Shown here: piece after piece, positions 1 through 5,903 of the stretch | Layout: the number at the start of each line of letters is the position of its first letter | Numbering within the stretch: position 1 is the first letter of the stretch | Source of the DNA: Campylobacterales bacterium | Lineage (GTDB): Bacteria; Campylobacterota; Campylobacteria; Campylobacterales; QNZT01 | Assembly: GCA_027056215.1 (NCBI GenBank) | Contig: JALULO010000266.1 | Span: 1 to 20,622, forward strand | DNA: 20,622 bases | Reading direction: 5' to 3' | Position numbers and translations under genes: made by a program | Notes under the pieces: generated by a model | What the model was told of the DNA's origin: nothing | What the model saw: only the letters and a program-made list of their open reading frames with translations | The model's database searches: none

Positions 1-57
1 AATATAACTTTAAATGTTACAAGTTGAAACTAAATAAAGAGAAATAAATGAAGGTAT

Positions 58-83
58 GAAGAGAATTTTTATAAATTCTCTTC
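58..83 (-). terminator. Terminator hairpin after doxX
   Basis: Inverted repeat with 11-bp arms (58-68 and 73-83) and a 4-nt loop, lying 7 bases beyond the doxX stop codon. It probably ends the minus-strand Cys-rich/DoxX transcript. The stem is AT-rich and the trailing U-tract is poor, so its efficiency is uncertain. Confidence 0.6.
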
Positions 84-89
84 GATTTA

Positions 90-527
90 TTATTGATCTT
101 CTTTGAAAAGAAGGTAGTCTAGACTTATCTTGCCAGCTCCATGCGAAACAAAGATCAGCAAAAAGAGCATATAGTAAAGTGGTATTTCAAAACCATTATC
201 GCCTGCACTAAATCCATTTGGTAAGTGTACAGTAAAGATCGCTACTAACATAATCACGATCATTGGTAAAGAGATCAGTCTTGTAAAAAGTCCCAATGTT
301 ACCAATACAACACCTGTCATCTCAGTTGTTGCTGCCATATATGCATTGAGGGTTGGAAATGGTATACCGATGGATCCAAACCAGTTGGCTGTTGCCGAGA
401 TATCTGACCATTTCATCATCGCTGGTTCATAAAACCCGTAAGCAACTGCTAGTCTTGCTAAAAGCAGTGCTACGGATTGCAAATGTTTTAAGAGCTTTGC
501 AATCTCTGTATAAAAATAGCGTAACAT
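90..527 (-). CDS. DoxX-family membrane protein (HvfX-like)
   Basis: A 145-aa inner-membrane protein with about four hydrophobic segments and the DoxX layout: an early Arg/Lys-containing helix, a GIP-x-P turn (residues 54-57), an E-x-x-G-x-x-L-x-x-G-L-x-x-R helix pair (about 69-84), and a late FSAGDNGFE segment. DoxX proteins of this kind recur beside HvfA-type Cys-rich peptides and their DUF692 maturases, where they are called HvfX; their biochemical role is not settled. Here the gene follows a Cys-rich repeat lipoprotein by 25 bases and has an AGGAGG ribosome site, so it is almost surely co-transcribed with it. Family membership is well supported. The HvfX role is inferred from context, because no maturase is present in the window. 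Confidence 0.85.
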   Translation of the reverse strand: MLRYFYTEIAKLLKHLQSVALLLARLAVAYGFYEPAMMKWSDISATANWFGSIGIPFPTLNAYMAATTEMTGVVLVTLGLFTRLISLPMIVIMLVAIFTVHLPNGFSAGDNGFEIPLYYMLFLLIFVSHGAGKISLDYLLFKEDQ

Positions 528-552
528 ATTTCCTCCTTATTAGGAAATTGAT

Positions 553-747
553 TTATTTAGCATCCCCGCATTTACCTGTGCCACATTTAGCTTTTTTTGT
601 TGCTTTTTTAGCATCGCCACATTTGCCTGCACCACATTTGGATGATTTTGTACTCGTTGCTCCTGCCCCTGTACTAGAATTGTCATAACAGCCTGCAAAT
701 GCAAGTAACGCAAATGTTGTTACCAAACCAAGAAATAGATTTTTCAT
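553..747 (-). CDS. Small Cys-rich repeat lipoprotein, HvfA-like RiPP precursor candidate
   Basis: A 64-aa protein. Residues 1-20 form a lipoprotein signal ending in the lipobox F-A-G-C (Cys20). A Ser/Thr/Gly-rich linker follows, then two units of C-x-x-G-K-C-G (Cys38/Cys43 and Cys55/Cys60) set in K/A/D-rich sequence, each followed by D-A-K. The GKCG core resembles the EGKCG repeat of HvfA-type peptides, whose Cys are modified by a DUF692 (MNIO) enzyme to bind copper; here Glu is replaced by Ala or Thr. The gene is transcribed with the DoxX gene from a promoter carrying the shared tandem hexamer box. Seen: signal, lipobox and repeats. Inferred: metal binding and modification. It could instead be an unmodified thiol-rich lipoprotein. 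Confidence 0.8.
   Translation of the reverse strand: MKNLFLGLVTTFALLAFAGCYDNSSTGAGATSTKSSKCGAGKCGDAKKATKKAKCGTGKCGDAK
565..636 (-). repeat. C-x-x-G-K-C-G coding repeats (2 units)
   Basis: Residues 38-61 of the 64-aa lipoprotein hold two copies of the heptad unit. At DNA level the units resemble those in the 113-aa gene nearby (for example a shared stretch encoding GKCGDAKK), so the two genes appear to be paralogues expanded from one module. Confidence 0.75.
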
Positions 748-778
748 GATTTCTCCTTTATAATATTTTTGTATAGGT

Positions 779-811
779 AGTATAATAAGTTAACGTGTAG
801 TGGGTGTGTAA
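779..811 (-). promoter_or_regulatory. Promoter with tandem-hexamer box (P1)
   Basis: Read on the minus strand: TTACAC (811-806), 5 nt, CTACAC (800-795), 10 nt, TATACT (784-779) as the -10. There is no convincing -35 hexamer. Two hexamers with an 11-bp period placed just upstream of the -10 is the arrangement bound by OmpR/PhoB-type response regulators. The 64-aa lipoprotein starts about 31 bases downstream of the -10. Confidence 0.55.
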
Positions 812-858
812 GGTAAGGATGAAAAATAAAAAATATAAGATTGTAAAAAGAAGGATAG

Positions 859-886
859 AAAGAGATAACCTTTAAGTTATCTCTTT
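859..886 (-). terminator. Terminator hairpin after the 42-aa lipoprotein gene
   Basis: Inverted repeat with 11-bp arms (859-869 and 876-886) around a 6-nt loop, starting 10 bases past the stop of the 42-aa gene. The minus strand continues with a T-rich run. It separates this gene from the downstream P1 promoter. Confidence 0.65.
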
Positions 887-895
887 AATAGTTGC

Positions 896-1024
896 TTACT
901 TGCAACCGCAAGGTTTTGCTACACAAGTTGGGTAACTTGGTGCACTACATCCACATTTACTACTGCAACCACTTACTGCCAAAACAGCAACTGCTAAAAT
1001 TGAAGCTAATGCTAAATTTCTCAT
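896..1024 (-). CDS. 42-aa Cys-rich lipoprotein
   Basis: A short open frame that is easily missed, preceded by an AAAGGAG ribosome site. The product begins MRNLALASILAVAVLAVSGC, a clear lipoprotein signal with lipobox V-S-G-C (Cys20). The mature part is only 23 residues and contains Cys20, 24, 26, 34, 39 and 41, with C-G-C near both ends (CGC at 24-26, CGC at 39-41). It lacks the C-x-x-G-K-C-G unit of its neighbours, but shares size, signal type, strand and Cys richness. It is bounded by its own promoter and terminator. Function is unknown; metal binding at the periplasmic face of the membrane is a guess from Cys content. Confidence 0.75.
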   Translation of the reverse strand: MRNLALASILAVAVLAVSGCSSKCGCSAPSYPTCVAKPCGCK

Positions 1025-1047
1025 GACTACTCCTTTCTTAAAAGATA

Positions 1048-1080
1048 ACTATAGTTTACCTTTATGAAAAAGCTAAGTCA
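1048..1080 (-). promoter_or_regulatory. Promoter of the 42-aa gene, degenerate tandem hexamers
   Basis: On the minus strand a TATAGT -10 (1053-1048) is preceded, after 10 nt, by TTTCAT (1069-1064) and, 11 nt further, TGACTT (1080-1075). These match the YTACAY half-sites of the neighbouring promoters at 5/6 and 4/6 positions. The -10 is reasonable; membership of the regulon is weak. Confidence 0.35.
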
Positions 1081-1136
1081 AGAGTAAAGTTGTTTTATCT
1101 TATATAAAGATGCTGATTGTTACATAAGGTAATAAA

Positions 1137-1478
1137 TTATTTACCTTGACCACATTTGCCTGCTTGACATTTCATCACGGGTGCTACTTTTTTAGCATCG
1201 CCACATTTTCCGCTATTACATTTTGCTGCTTTGACTGCTTTTTTTGCATCACCGCATTTTCCTGCCTGACATTTCATCGTTTTAGCAGTACCACATTTCC
1301 CGCTTTTACATTTCATAGATGCACCGCATTTTTTCATCTGACAGTTTGATTTTAATGTTTTTGCTGTTTTTACCTCTTTTGCTTGATCATTGCATGCTTG
1401 AAGTGAAATAGCAGCAAAAGCCAAAAGCGAACTGATAAGTAGAACTTTCCCTGTTTTAAGTAGTGTGTTTGTTGTCAT
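1137..1478 (-). CDS. Cys-rich repeat lipoprotein, HvfA-like RiPP precursor candidate
   Basis: A 113-aa protein. Residues 1-29 are a lipoprotein signal ending in the lipobox L-Q-A-C (Cys29). After a short linker come five units, at Cys46, 57, 70, 87 and 104. Four of them are C-x-x-G-K-C-G; the first is C-Q-M-K-K-C-G. They are separated by K/A/T/M spacers, often D-A-K-K. Eleven Cys are present in all and there is no aromatic residue after the signal, so no globular fold is expected. The GKCG units recall HvfA-type copper-binding RiPP precursors with EGKCG repeats, but no DUF692 maturase lies nearby. It is divergent from the GMC oxidoreductase genes, with which it shares a promoter motif. AAGGAG precedes the chosen start. 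Confidence 0.8.
   Translation of the reverse strand: MTTNTLLKTGKVLLISSLLAFAAISLQACNDQAKEVKTAKTLKSNCQMKKCGASMKCKSGKCGTAKTMKCQAGKCGDAKKAVKAAKCNSGKCGDAKKVAPVMKCQAGKCGQGK
1149..1343 (-). repeat. C-x-x-G-K-C-G coding repeats (5 units)
   Basis: Residues 46-110 of the 113-aa lipoprotein hold five heptad units spaced 11, 13, 17 and 17 residues apart. Spacer lengths vary, so the array is irregular at DNA level, consistent with protein-level selection on the Cys pairs. Confidence 0.8.
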
Positions 1479-1511
1479 GATGTATCTCCTTAGATTTTTT
1501 GTTACAAAAGG

Positions 1512-1544
1512 ATTGTAACAGACAAGTATGTAAAGTATGTGTAG
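1512..1544 (-). promoter_or_regulatory. Promoter with tandem-hexamer box (P3)
   Basis: On the minus strand: CTACAC (1544-1539), 5 nt, TTACAT (1533-1528), 10 nt, TACAAT (1517-1512) as the -10 of the 113-aa gene. Spacing is identical to P1 and P2. The -10 also lies within a 7-bp-arm inverted repeat (1501-1507/1513-1519), which may be incidental. Confidence 0.5.
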
Positions 1545-1545
1545 T

Positions 1546-1578
1546 TTACATTTTCCCTACACAGATACTTGCTATAAT
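1546..1578 (+). promoter_or_regulatory. Promoter with tandem-hexamer box (P2)
   Basis: TTACAT (1546-1551), 5 nt, CTACAC (1557-1562), 10 nt, TATAAT (1573-1578). The -10 is extended (TGC before it). It drives the Tat-signal subunit and GMC oxidoreductase. P2 and P3 are back to back, so the boxes form an imperfect inverted repeat over about 1528-1571. Confidence 0.6.
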
Positions 1579-1600
1579 CTTGCTATTAGGAGGAAAGATT

Positions 1601-2086
1601 ATGAATAGAAGAATATTTTTAATGTTGGGTAGTTCGGTTACTGTTGCGTCAGCATTTTTTGGATTTTTTGGTGATAAAAAAGAGGATAAATGGCGTGTTT
1701 TGCAAAGTGTTCAAAATCATCTTTTCCCAAAACAGGGGGACTTTCCAGATGCTGAGAGTATCTCTTCTGTGAGATATTTAAAGATGGTGAGTCGTGACGA
1801 TTCTTTTGATCAAAAAGATTTGGAGTTTATTTTTGAAGGGCTTAATGTTTTACAAGATAAAGGCTGGAAAACGATGTTAGCGCATGATAAGAAAGAGAAG
1901 ATATTAGAAACTTTTGCACAAACAAACTTCGGTGAAAATTGGATTTCTACAGTTTTGAACTATACTTTGGAAGCTGTTTTGAGTGATCCTATTTATGGTG
2001 GAAATAGCCACCAAAAGGGTTGGCAGAGTCTTGAACATCATCCCGGTATTCCTAGACCAAAAGTGCCTTTTGGGAGACTCTCATGA
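1601..2086 (+). CDS. Gluconate 2-dehydrogenase subunit 3-like protein with Tat signal
   Basis: A 161-aa protein read from ATG 1601, chosen because AGGAGG sits 7 bases upstream and the signal peptide begins there. The N-terminus N-R-R-I-F-L-M followed by a hydrophobic stretch is a twin-arginine signal. The C-terminal part has the family hallmark D-P-I-Y-G-G-N-x4-G-W and H-P-G-I-P-R-P (gluconate 2-dehydrogenase subunit 3 family). It is the small partner of the GMC flavoprotein encoded next, with stop and start overlapping as ATGA. In related FAD-dependent dehydrogenases the small subunit carries the only Tat signal and the folded flavoprotein is exported with it; the same is inferred here. No cytochrome c subunit gene follows. 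Confidence 0.85.
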   Translation: MNRRIFLMLGSSVTVASAFFGFFGDKKEDKWRVLQSVQNHLFPKQGDFPDAESISSVRYLKMVSRDDSFDQKDLEFIFEGLNVLQDKGWKTMLAHDKKEKILETFAQTNFGENWISTVLNYTLEAVLSDPIYGGNSHQKGWQSLEHHPGIPRPKVPFGRLS

Positions 2087-3729
2087 AGTATGATGTATGT
2101 ATCATCGGTAGTGGTGCAGGTGCAGGGCCGATTGCGTATGAGTTGAGTAAAGCAGGGAAGAAAGTAGTGATTTTGGAAAAGGGTGATTTTTACAAAGAGA
2201 AAAATTTTTCAAAAGATGAGATAGCGTATTGCCGTCGTTCTATCGTAACACCGAAATTGACAGATGAATATCACATGATCGAAGATAAAGAAGAGGGAAA
2301 ATGGGTCGCTACCCCTACGTATGAACTAGGATGGGATTTTTGGAATGGCAATATCGTTGGTGGTTCTTCTAATTTTATGAGTGGTTTTTTTCATCGTTTA
2401 CATCCCAAAGATTTTAAACTTAAAAGTGAGTTTGGTGAGATAGATGGAGCAAATGTTGTTGATTGGCCAATTACCTATGAAGAGATGGAGCCTTACTATA
2501 CCAAAGTAGAAAAAGTTGTTGGCGTAAGTGGTCAAGTAACACCCTATAAATATCAAGAGCCTAGATCAACCAAAGATTTTCCATATCCTCCAACACAAGA
2601 ACAACCTGTTTCTAAATTGATAGATCAAACGTGTAAAGCCCTTGGAATCACTTCTGTCAAAACACCAAGAGCGATCATGAGTGTGCCTAAAGGTGATCGA
2701 AATGCTTGTTATTACTCTAACTATTGTGGTAGTTATGGGTGTAGTAGTGGAGCAAAAGGAAGTGCAAGAGCAGCACTTTTACAACCAGCTCTTAAAAGTG
2801 GCAATCTTACTATAAAAATAAAACATCATGTGAAAACTCTCAAAGTAGATGAAAAAGGTAAAATAAGTGCAGCCGTTTGTCTCCATGAAGATAAAGAGGT
2901 TGAGATAGAAGCCAATCTTTTTGTAGTTGCTGCACAGGCGATGGAGACAAGTAGATTATTGTTAAATTCAAAATCCAAAAAGTTTCCAAATGGTTTAGCA
3001 AACAATAGTGGGAACGTTGGTAAAAATATGCTTTTTTCTGCCGGTGGCGTTGTCAGTGGGGATATCGATGAAAAGATATTACCGCATGAAGCACTTTTTA
3101 CAGAGGGACTTTTTGTAAATCGTACCATCAAAGATTGGTACTTTATAGATGGAAAAACCAAAGGAGGCATCAGTGAAGCTTTGTTTGAGCATGCCAATCC
3201 TATCGTCAAAGCAAATCGCACAAAGTGGGCTGAAGATGGTACTATCCTTTGGGGTGAAAAACTGCAACAAAAACTTTTGGAGCGTTTTACCAAAAAACGA
3301 AATCTTCAATTTGAAATCTTTAATGATTGGTTACCCAATGATGACTGTTTTGTCAGCGTCGATGAAAACCACAAAGATAAGTACAGTATGCCTGTTGCAA
3401 AGTTACGCATAGGTTCACATCCTCAAAATGAAAAGATTGGTAATATACTGGCGCAAAAGACCATAAAAGTTTTAGAAAAAATAGGTGCAAGCAATATCAA
3501 AAGCTCTATAGGACCTTATCCGCCACAAAATCTCCAAGCAGGTGGATGTCGCTTTGGTAACGATCCAAAAACTTCAGTTCTCGATAAAAACTGTAAAGCC
3601 CATGAAGTAGAAAATCTCTATGTGAGTGATGGGTCATTTATGCCAACAGGAGGTAGTGTGCCTTATACATGGACGATTTATGCAAATGCTTTTCGGGTAG
3701 CGGATGTGATAAAAAAAGTGTTGTTTTAG
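2083..3729 (+). CDS. GMC-family FAD oxidoreductase, gluconate/glucose dehydrogenase-like large subunit
   Basis: A 548-aa flavoprotein. The FAD-binding G-S-G-A-G-A-G motif is at residues 9-15, ending in E32 of the dinucleotide fold. The GMC signature region I-V-G-G-S-S-N is at 91-97. A Cys cluster C209-x5-C215-x4-C220 recalls the Fe-S Cys triplet of FAD-dependent glucose dehydrogenases. The C-terminal block G-N-D-P-K-T-S (492-498) to D-G-S-F-M-P-T (516-522) is typical. By eye, the canonical HxxGT catalytic His aligns with Leu484 and the second catalytic Asn (in N-P) with Val526, so the usual GMC dyad seems absent. It has no signal peptide and is probably exported with the Tat-signal partner whose stop it overlaps. 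Substrate is unknown. Confidence 0.85.
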   Translation: MKYDVCIIGSGAGAGPIAYELSKAGKKVVILEKGDFYKEKNFSKDEIAYCRRSIVTPKLTDEYHMIEDKEEGKWVATPTYELGWDFWNGNIVGGSSNFMSGFFHRLHPKDFKLKSEFGEIDGANVVDWPITYEEMEPYYTKVEKVVGVSGQVTPYKYQEPRSTKDFPYPPTQEQPVSKLIDQTCKALGITSVKTPRAIMSVPKGDRNACYYSNYCGSYGCSSGAKGSARAALLQPALKSGNLTIKIKHHVKTLKVDEKGKISAAVCLHEDKEVEIEANLFVVAAQAMETSRLLLNSKSKKFPNGLANNSGNVGKNMLFSAGGVVSGDIDEKILPHEALFTEGLFVNRTIKDWYFIDGKTKGGISEALFEHANPIVKANRTKWAEDGTILWGEKLQQKLLERFTKKRNLQFEIFNDWLPNDDCFVSVDENHKDKYSMPVAKLRIGSHPQNEKIGNILAQKTIKVLEKIGASNIKSSIGPYPPQNLQAGGCRFGNDPKTSVLDKNCKAHEVENLYVSDGSFMPTGGSVPYTWTIYANAFRVADVIKKVLF

Positions 3730-3730
3730 A

Positions 3731-3758
3731 AATTCGACATCTTTTTGGATGTCGAATT
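3731..3758. terminator. Bidirectional terminator between convergent genes
   Basis: Perfect 11-bp arms (3731-3741 and 3748-3758) with a T-rich 6-nt loop, placed between the stops of the GMC gene and the yeiH-like gene. It can serve both strands. Confidence 0.75.
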
Positions 3759-3765
3759 ATCTATC

Positions 3766-4830
3766 TTAAAAAGTACTTACGATAAGTTTCGTAACCACAA
3801 ATCCGCCCAGAACCAACCACATGAACATAACGCCAGCAGTATATAGTGGTGCAAGACCTAAGCCTTTAAATTTTGCAAAAATTGTACCCATACCAAGTGC
3901 CGTCATCGCCATTGTTAGTAAAAAAGTATCAATTTGATTGATCACGTGTACGATATTGTGAGGTACTAATTGTAAAGAGTTAAATCCAGCCATTGCGATG
4001 AAATAAACCGCAAACCAAGGGATTACAAGTTTTACAGCACTGCCTTGTGTACCATTCTTTTTGGCTTGAAATGAAAGATACAATCCAAGTATGATCAACA
4101 TCGGAGCGATCATAATAACCCTTGTCATCTTGACAATAACTGCTGAGTTTGCCATATCTTGAGGTGCACCCAATATCGATGCTGGAACAGCAACAACTTG
4201 TGCTACTTCATGAATCGTTCCACCTGCATAGATACCAAACTGTTGAGGTGTTAAGTGTAAAAAGCCAGTAGCTGGTTGGATGATTGATGCATAAAGTACC
4301 GGGTACAAGAACATTGAGATTGTACCAAAAAGTACAACCATAGAAACAGCAACTGCGGTTTTATGACCCTCTGCTTTGAGTACAGGTTCTGTTGCAAGTA
4401 CAGCTGCTGCACCACATACGGCTGCACCAGAAGCGGTTAACATAGCGGTATCTTTTTCCATTTTGAAGATTTTATGACCAATGTAACTACCTAGTAAAAA
4501 TGTAGTACTAAGCATGATTAAAGAGACTAGAAATCCTTCGAGACCAACATCCATGATTTGTTGAAATGTGATACGAAAGCCATAAAAAACGATTGCAAAA
4601 CGTAATATTTTTTTCCCTGAAAAAGTGATACCTGTTTCCCACTCTTTTGGAAGGTGGTTATGTAAAGTATTTGCATAAAAGATACCCATTACGATACCGA
4701 TAACCAGTGGTGAAATACCCAGATTTTTGATAAAACCAATATCTGCAATCATCGTTGCAGCTGCTGCAAAGATTGCGACAAAGATGATACCGCTGAGTGT
4801 TCCTTTTCGATTTTGAGGTGAAAATGCCAT
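3766..4830 (-). CDS. yeiH: YeiH-family putative sulfate/sulfite exporter
   Basis: A 354-aa inner-membrane protein with about ten hydrophobic segments and the conserved family features: the N-terminal G-I-S-P-L-V-I-G-I-V-M-G segment, a G-A-A-V-C-G-A-A-A-V helix mid-protein, and G-T-I-H-E-V-A-Q-V-V following it. It belongs to the UPF0324/YeiH group, annotated as putative sulfate exporters. The transported substrate has little direct proof in the family. It is divergent from a LysR regulator, as yeiH is next to yeiE in enterobacteria, which supports control by that regulator. AGGAG precedes the start. For a sulfur-metabolising campylobacterote, sulfite or sulfate efflux is plausible. Confidence 0.88.
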   Translation of the reverse strand: MAFSPQNRKGTLSGIIFVAIFAAAATMIADIGFIKNLGISPLVIGIVMGIFYANTLHNHLPKEWETGITFSGKKILRFAIVFYGFRITFQQIMDVGLEGFLVSLIMLSTTFLLGSYIGHKIFKMEKDTAMLTASGAAVCGAAAVLATEPVLKAEGHKTAVAVSMVVLFGTISMFLYPVLYASIIQPATGFLHLTPQQFGIYAGGTIHEVAQVVAVPASILGAPQDMANSAVIVKMTRVIMIAPMLIILGLYLSFQAKKNGTQGSAVKLVIPWFAVYFIAMAGFNSLQLVPHNIVHVINQIDTFLLTMAMTALGMGTIFAKFKGLGLAPLYTAGVMFMWLVLGGFVVTKLIVSTF

Positions 4831-4896
4831 TAAAGCTCCTAATATAAAATTTTCGTATATTACAATAAAATATTTGTTTTGTAAAATAAATAAAAC

Positions 4897-4921
4897 TTGA
4901 TATAATAATTGAAAATATCAA
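4897..4921. promoter_or_regulatory. LysR operator (T-N11-A) over the regulator's own -10
   Basis: TTGATAT-N11-ATATCAA: perfect 7-bp arms whose inner bases give exactly T-N11-A, the consensus site of LysR-type regulators. The left arm overlaps a TATAAT (4901-4906), so binding should repress the regulator gene and could act on the divergent yeiH promoter located between this site and 4831. Confidence 0.7.
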
Positions 4922-4946
4922 TAACAATACACTTCGAGGAGTAGAT

Positions 4947-5834
4947 GTGACATTTCGTGAACTTGAACTCTTTTATTATCTATGTGAAAATCCACATGTT
5001 TCGCAATTGGCAAAAAAAATATCGATGAGTCAATCTGCTATCTCTCTTGCGATTAAATCTTTGGAAAAAAAACTCCAAGAGCCCTTATTTGATCGTATTG
5101 GAAAGAAGTTGATACTAAATGAGAGAGGTAGACTTTTTCAACAAAAAACATATCAACATTTCTTAGCGCTTCAAGATGCACAAAATATTTTTAAAGAAGA
5201 TAAACTCTCTGGTATCCTTAAAATTGCATCAAGTAAAACAGTTGGAAATTTTATTATTCCGGAGCTTGTATTTGATTTTATGGTAGATAATCCAAAGATC
5301 GTCATAAAAAAAGATATTCAAAATTCTGCTCAGATTATAGAATTAGTCCGTGAAGGTGCTATTGATATGGGTATTATTGAGACCGAATCTCATGTATCTC
5401 AGGTTGTTAAAGAAGAATTAGGATGTGATACACTGGTACTTGTTTCTAGTGATAGAACACTACAAGGCAAAGCGTATTATATCGATCAATTTTTTGATAA
5501 AAGATGGTTGTTACGAGAACAAGGCTCTGGAACGAGGGAGTTGTTCTTAGAAACGATTGGACAAATGGCAAAAGATCTTGATATTTTTATGGAGTTTACT
5601 GAGTTTGAAGAGATGAAAATGGTTTTAGAAAAGCATCAAGAAACGATTGCATGTATTTCCCGATTTGCTGTTTTAAAGGAACTTCAAAGAGGTGAACTTT
5701 TTGAGGTAGGATTAAAAAATATTAATTTTAAACGTAAGCTCTATCTGATTTACAATAAAGAAAAATATAAAAGTAATCTTTTTTATTCATTTTATAATTT
5801 TATAAAGAAAGAATTTGAAAAGGTGAATTGTTAA
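4947..5834 (+). CDS. LysR-family transcriptional regulator (YeiE-like)
   Basis: A 295-aa protein starting at GTG 4947 with GAGGAG six bases upstream; the nearby ATG at 4945 is out of frame and meets a stop at once. Residues 1-60 form a typical LysR winged helix-turn-helix (S-Q-S-A-I-S-L-A-I-K-S-L-E-K-K-L). Residues from about 90 onward form the periplasmic-binding-protein-like effector domain, containing E-Q-G-S-G-T-R-E, the stretch typical of the CysB/CbbR/YeiE anion-sensing branch. The divergent yeiH-like gene is the probable target; sulfite or a related anion is the likely effector by analogy with YeiE. An exact T-N11-A palindrome sits in the shared promoter region, indicating autoregulation. 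Confidence 0.88.
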   Translation: MTFRELELFYYLCENPHVSQLAKKISMSQSAISLAIKSLEKKLQEPLFDRIGKKLILNERGRLFQQKTYQHFLALQDAQNIFKEDKLSGILKIASSKTVGNFIIPELVFDFMVDNPKIVIKKDIQNSAQIIELVREGAIDMGIIETESHVSQVVKEELGCDTLVLVSSDRTLQGKAYYIDQFFDKRWLLREQGSGTRELFLETIGQMAKDLDIFMEFTEFEEMKMVLEKHQETIACISRFAVLKELQRGELFEVGLKNINFKRKLYLIYNKEKYKSNLFYSFYNFIKKEFEKVNC

Positions 5835-5843
5835 AACATCTTT

Positions 5844-5860
5844 TTCTATTTATAATAGAA
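5844..5860 (+). terminator. Weak hairpin after the LysR gene
   Basis: Six-bp arms (5844-5849 and 5855-5860) with a 5-nt loop, 10 bases after the LysR stop. No U-tract follows. It may attenuate rather than stop transcription. Confidence 0.25.
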
Positions 5861-5865
5861 GATCA

Positions 5866-5874
5866 TGCTAAAAT
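5866..5874 (+). promoter_or_regulatory. Extended -10 promoter of the glucosylglycerate operon
   Basis: TGCTAAAAT, an extended -10 element 29 bases upstream of the first ATG. It is the only clear promoter before the closely spaced run of eight genes ending at 14312. Confidence 0.5.
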
Positions 5875-5903
5875 AGTCCAAATATATTTTAAGGAGTAAG
5901 AAA

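Noticed and set aside
353..688. Plus-strand open frame of 111 codons opposite the DoxX and Cys-rich genes
   Set aside because: It spans two well-supported minus-strand genes with signal peptide and family motifs, and its own product has no recognisable domain; it arises from the repeat sequence read backwards.
1149..1343. Repeated DNA segments considered as a CRISPR-like or tandem-repeat array
   Set aside because: Units are in frame, of variable spacing and encode conserved Cys motifs after a signal peptide; there are no identical repeats with unique spacers.
1146..1349. Plus-strand Phe/Cys-rich open frame over the repeat lipoprotein
   Set aside because: It is the antisense of the C-x-x-G-K-C-G repeats, with no ribosome site, and is explained by the minus-strand gene.
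1501..1519. GTTACAA-N5-TTGTAAC palindrome as a separate operator
   Set aside because: It overlaps the predicted -10 of the 113-aa gene, and the tandem hexamers explain the region better; kept only as a note with that promoter.
1499..1600. Longer N-terminus for the Tat-signal subunit
   Set aside because: It would cover the promoter and shared hexamer box and hide the Tat signal; AGGAGG sits just before ATG 1601.
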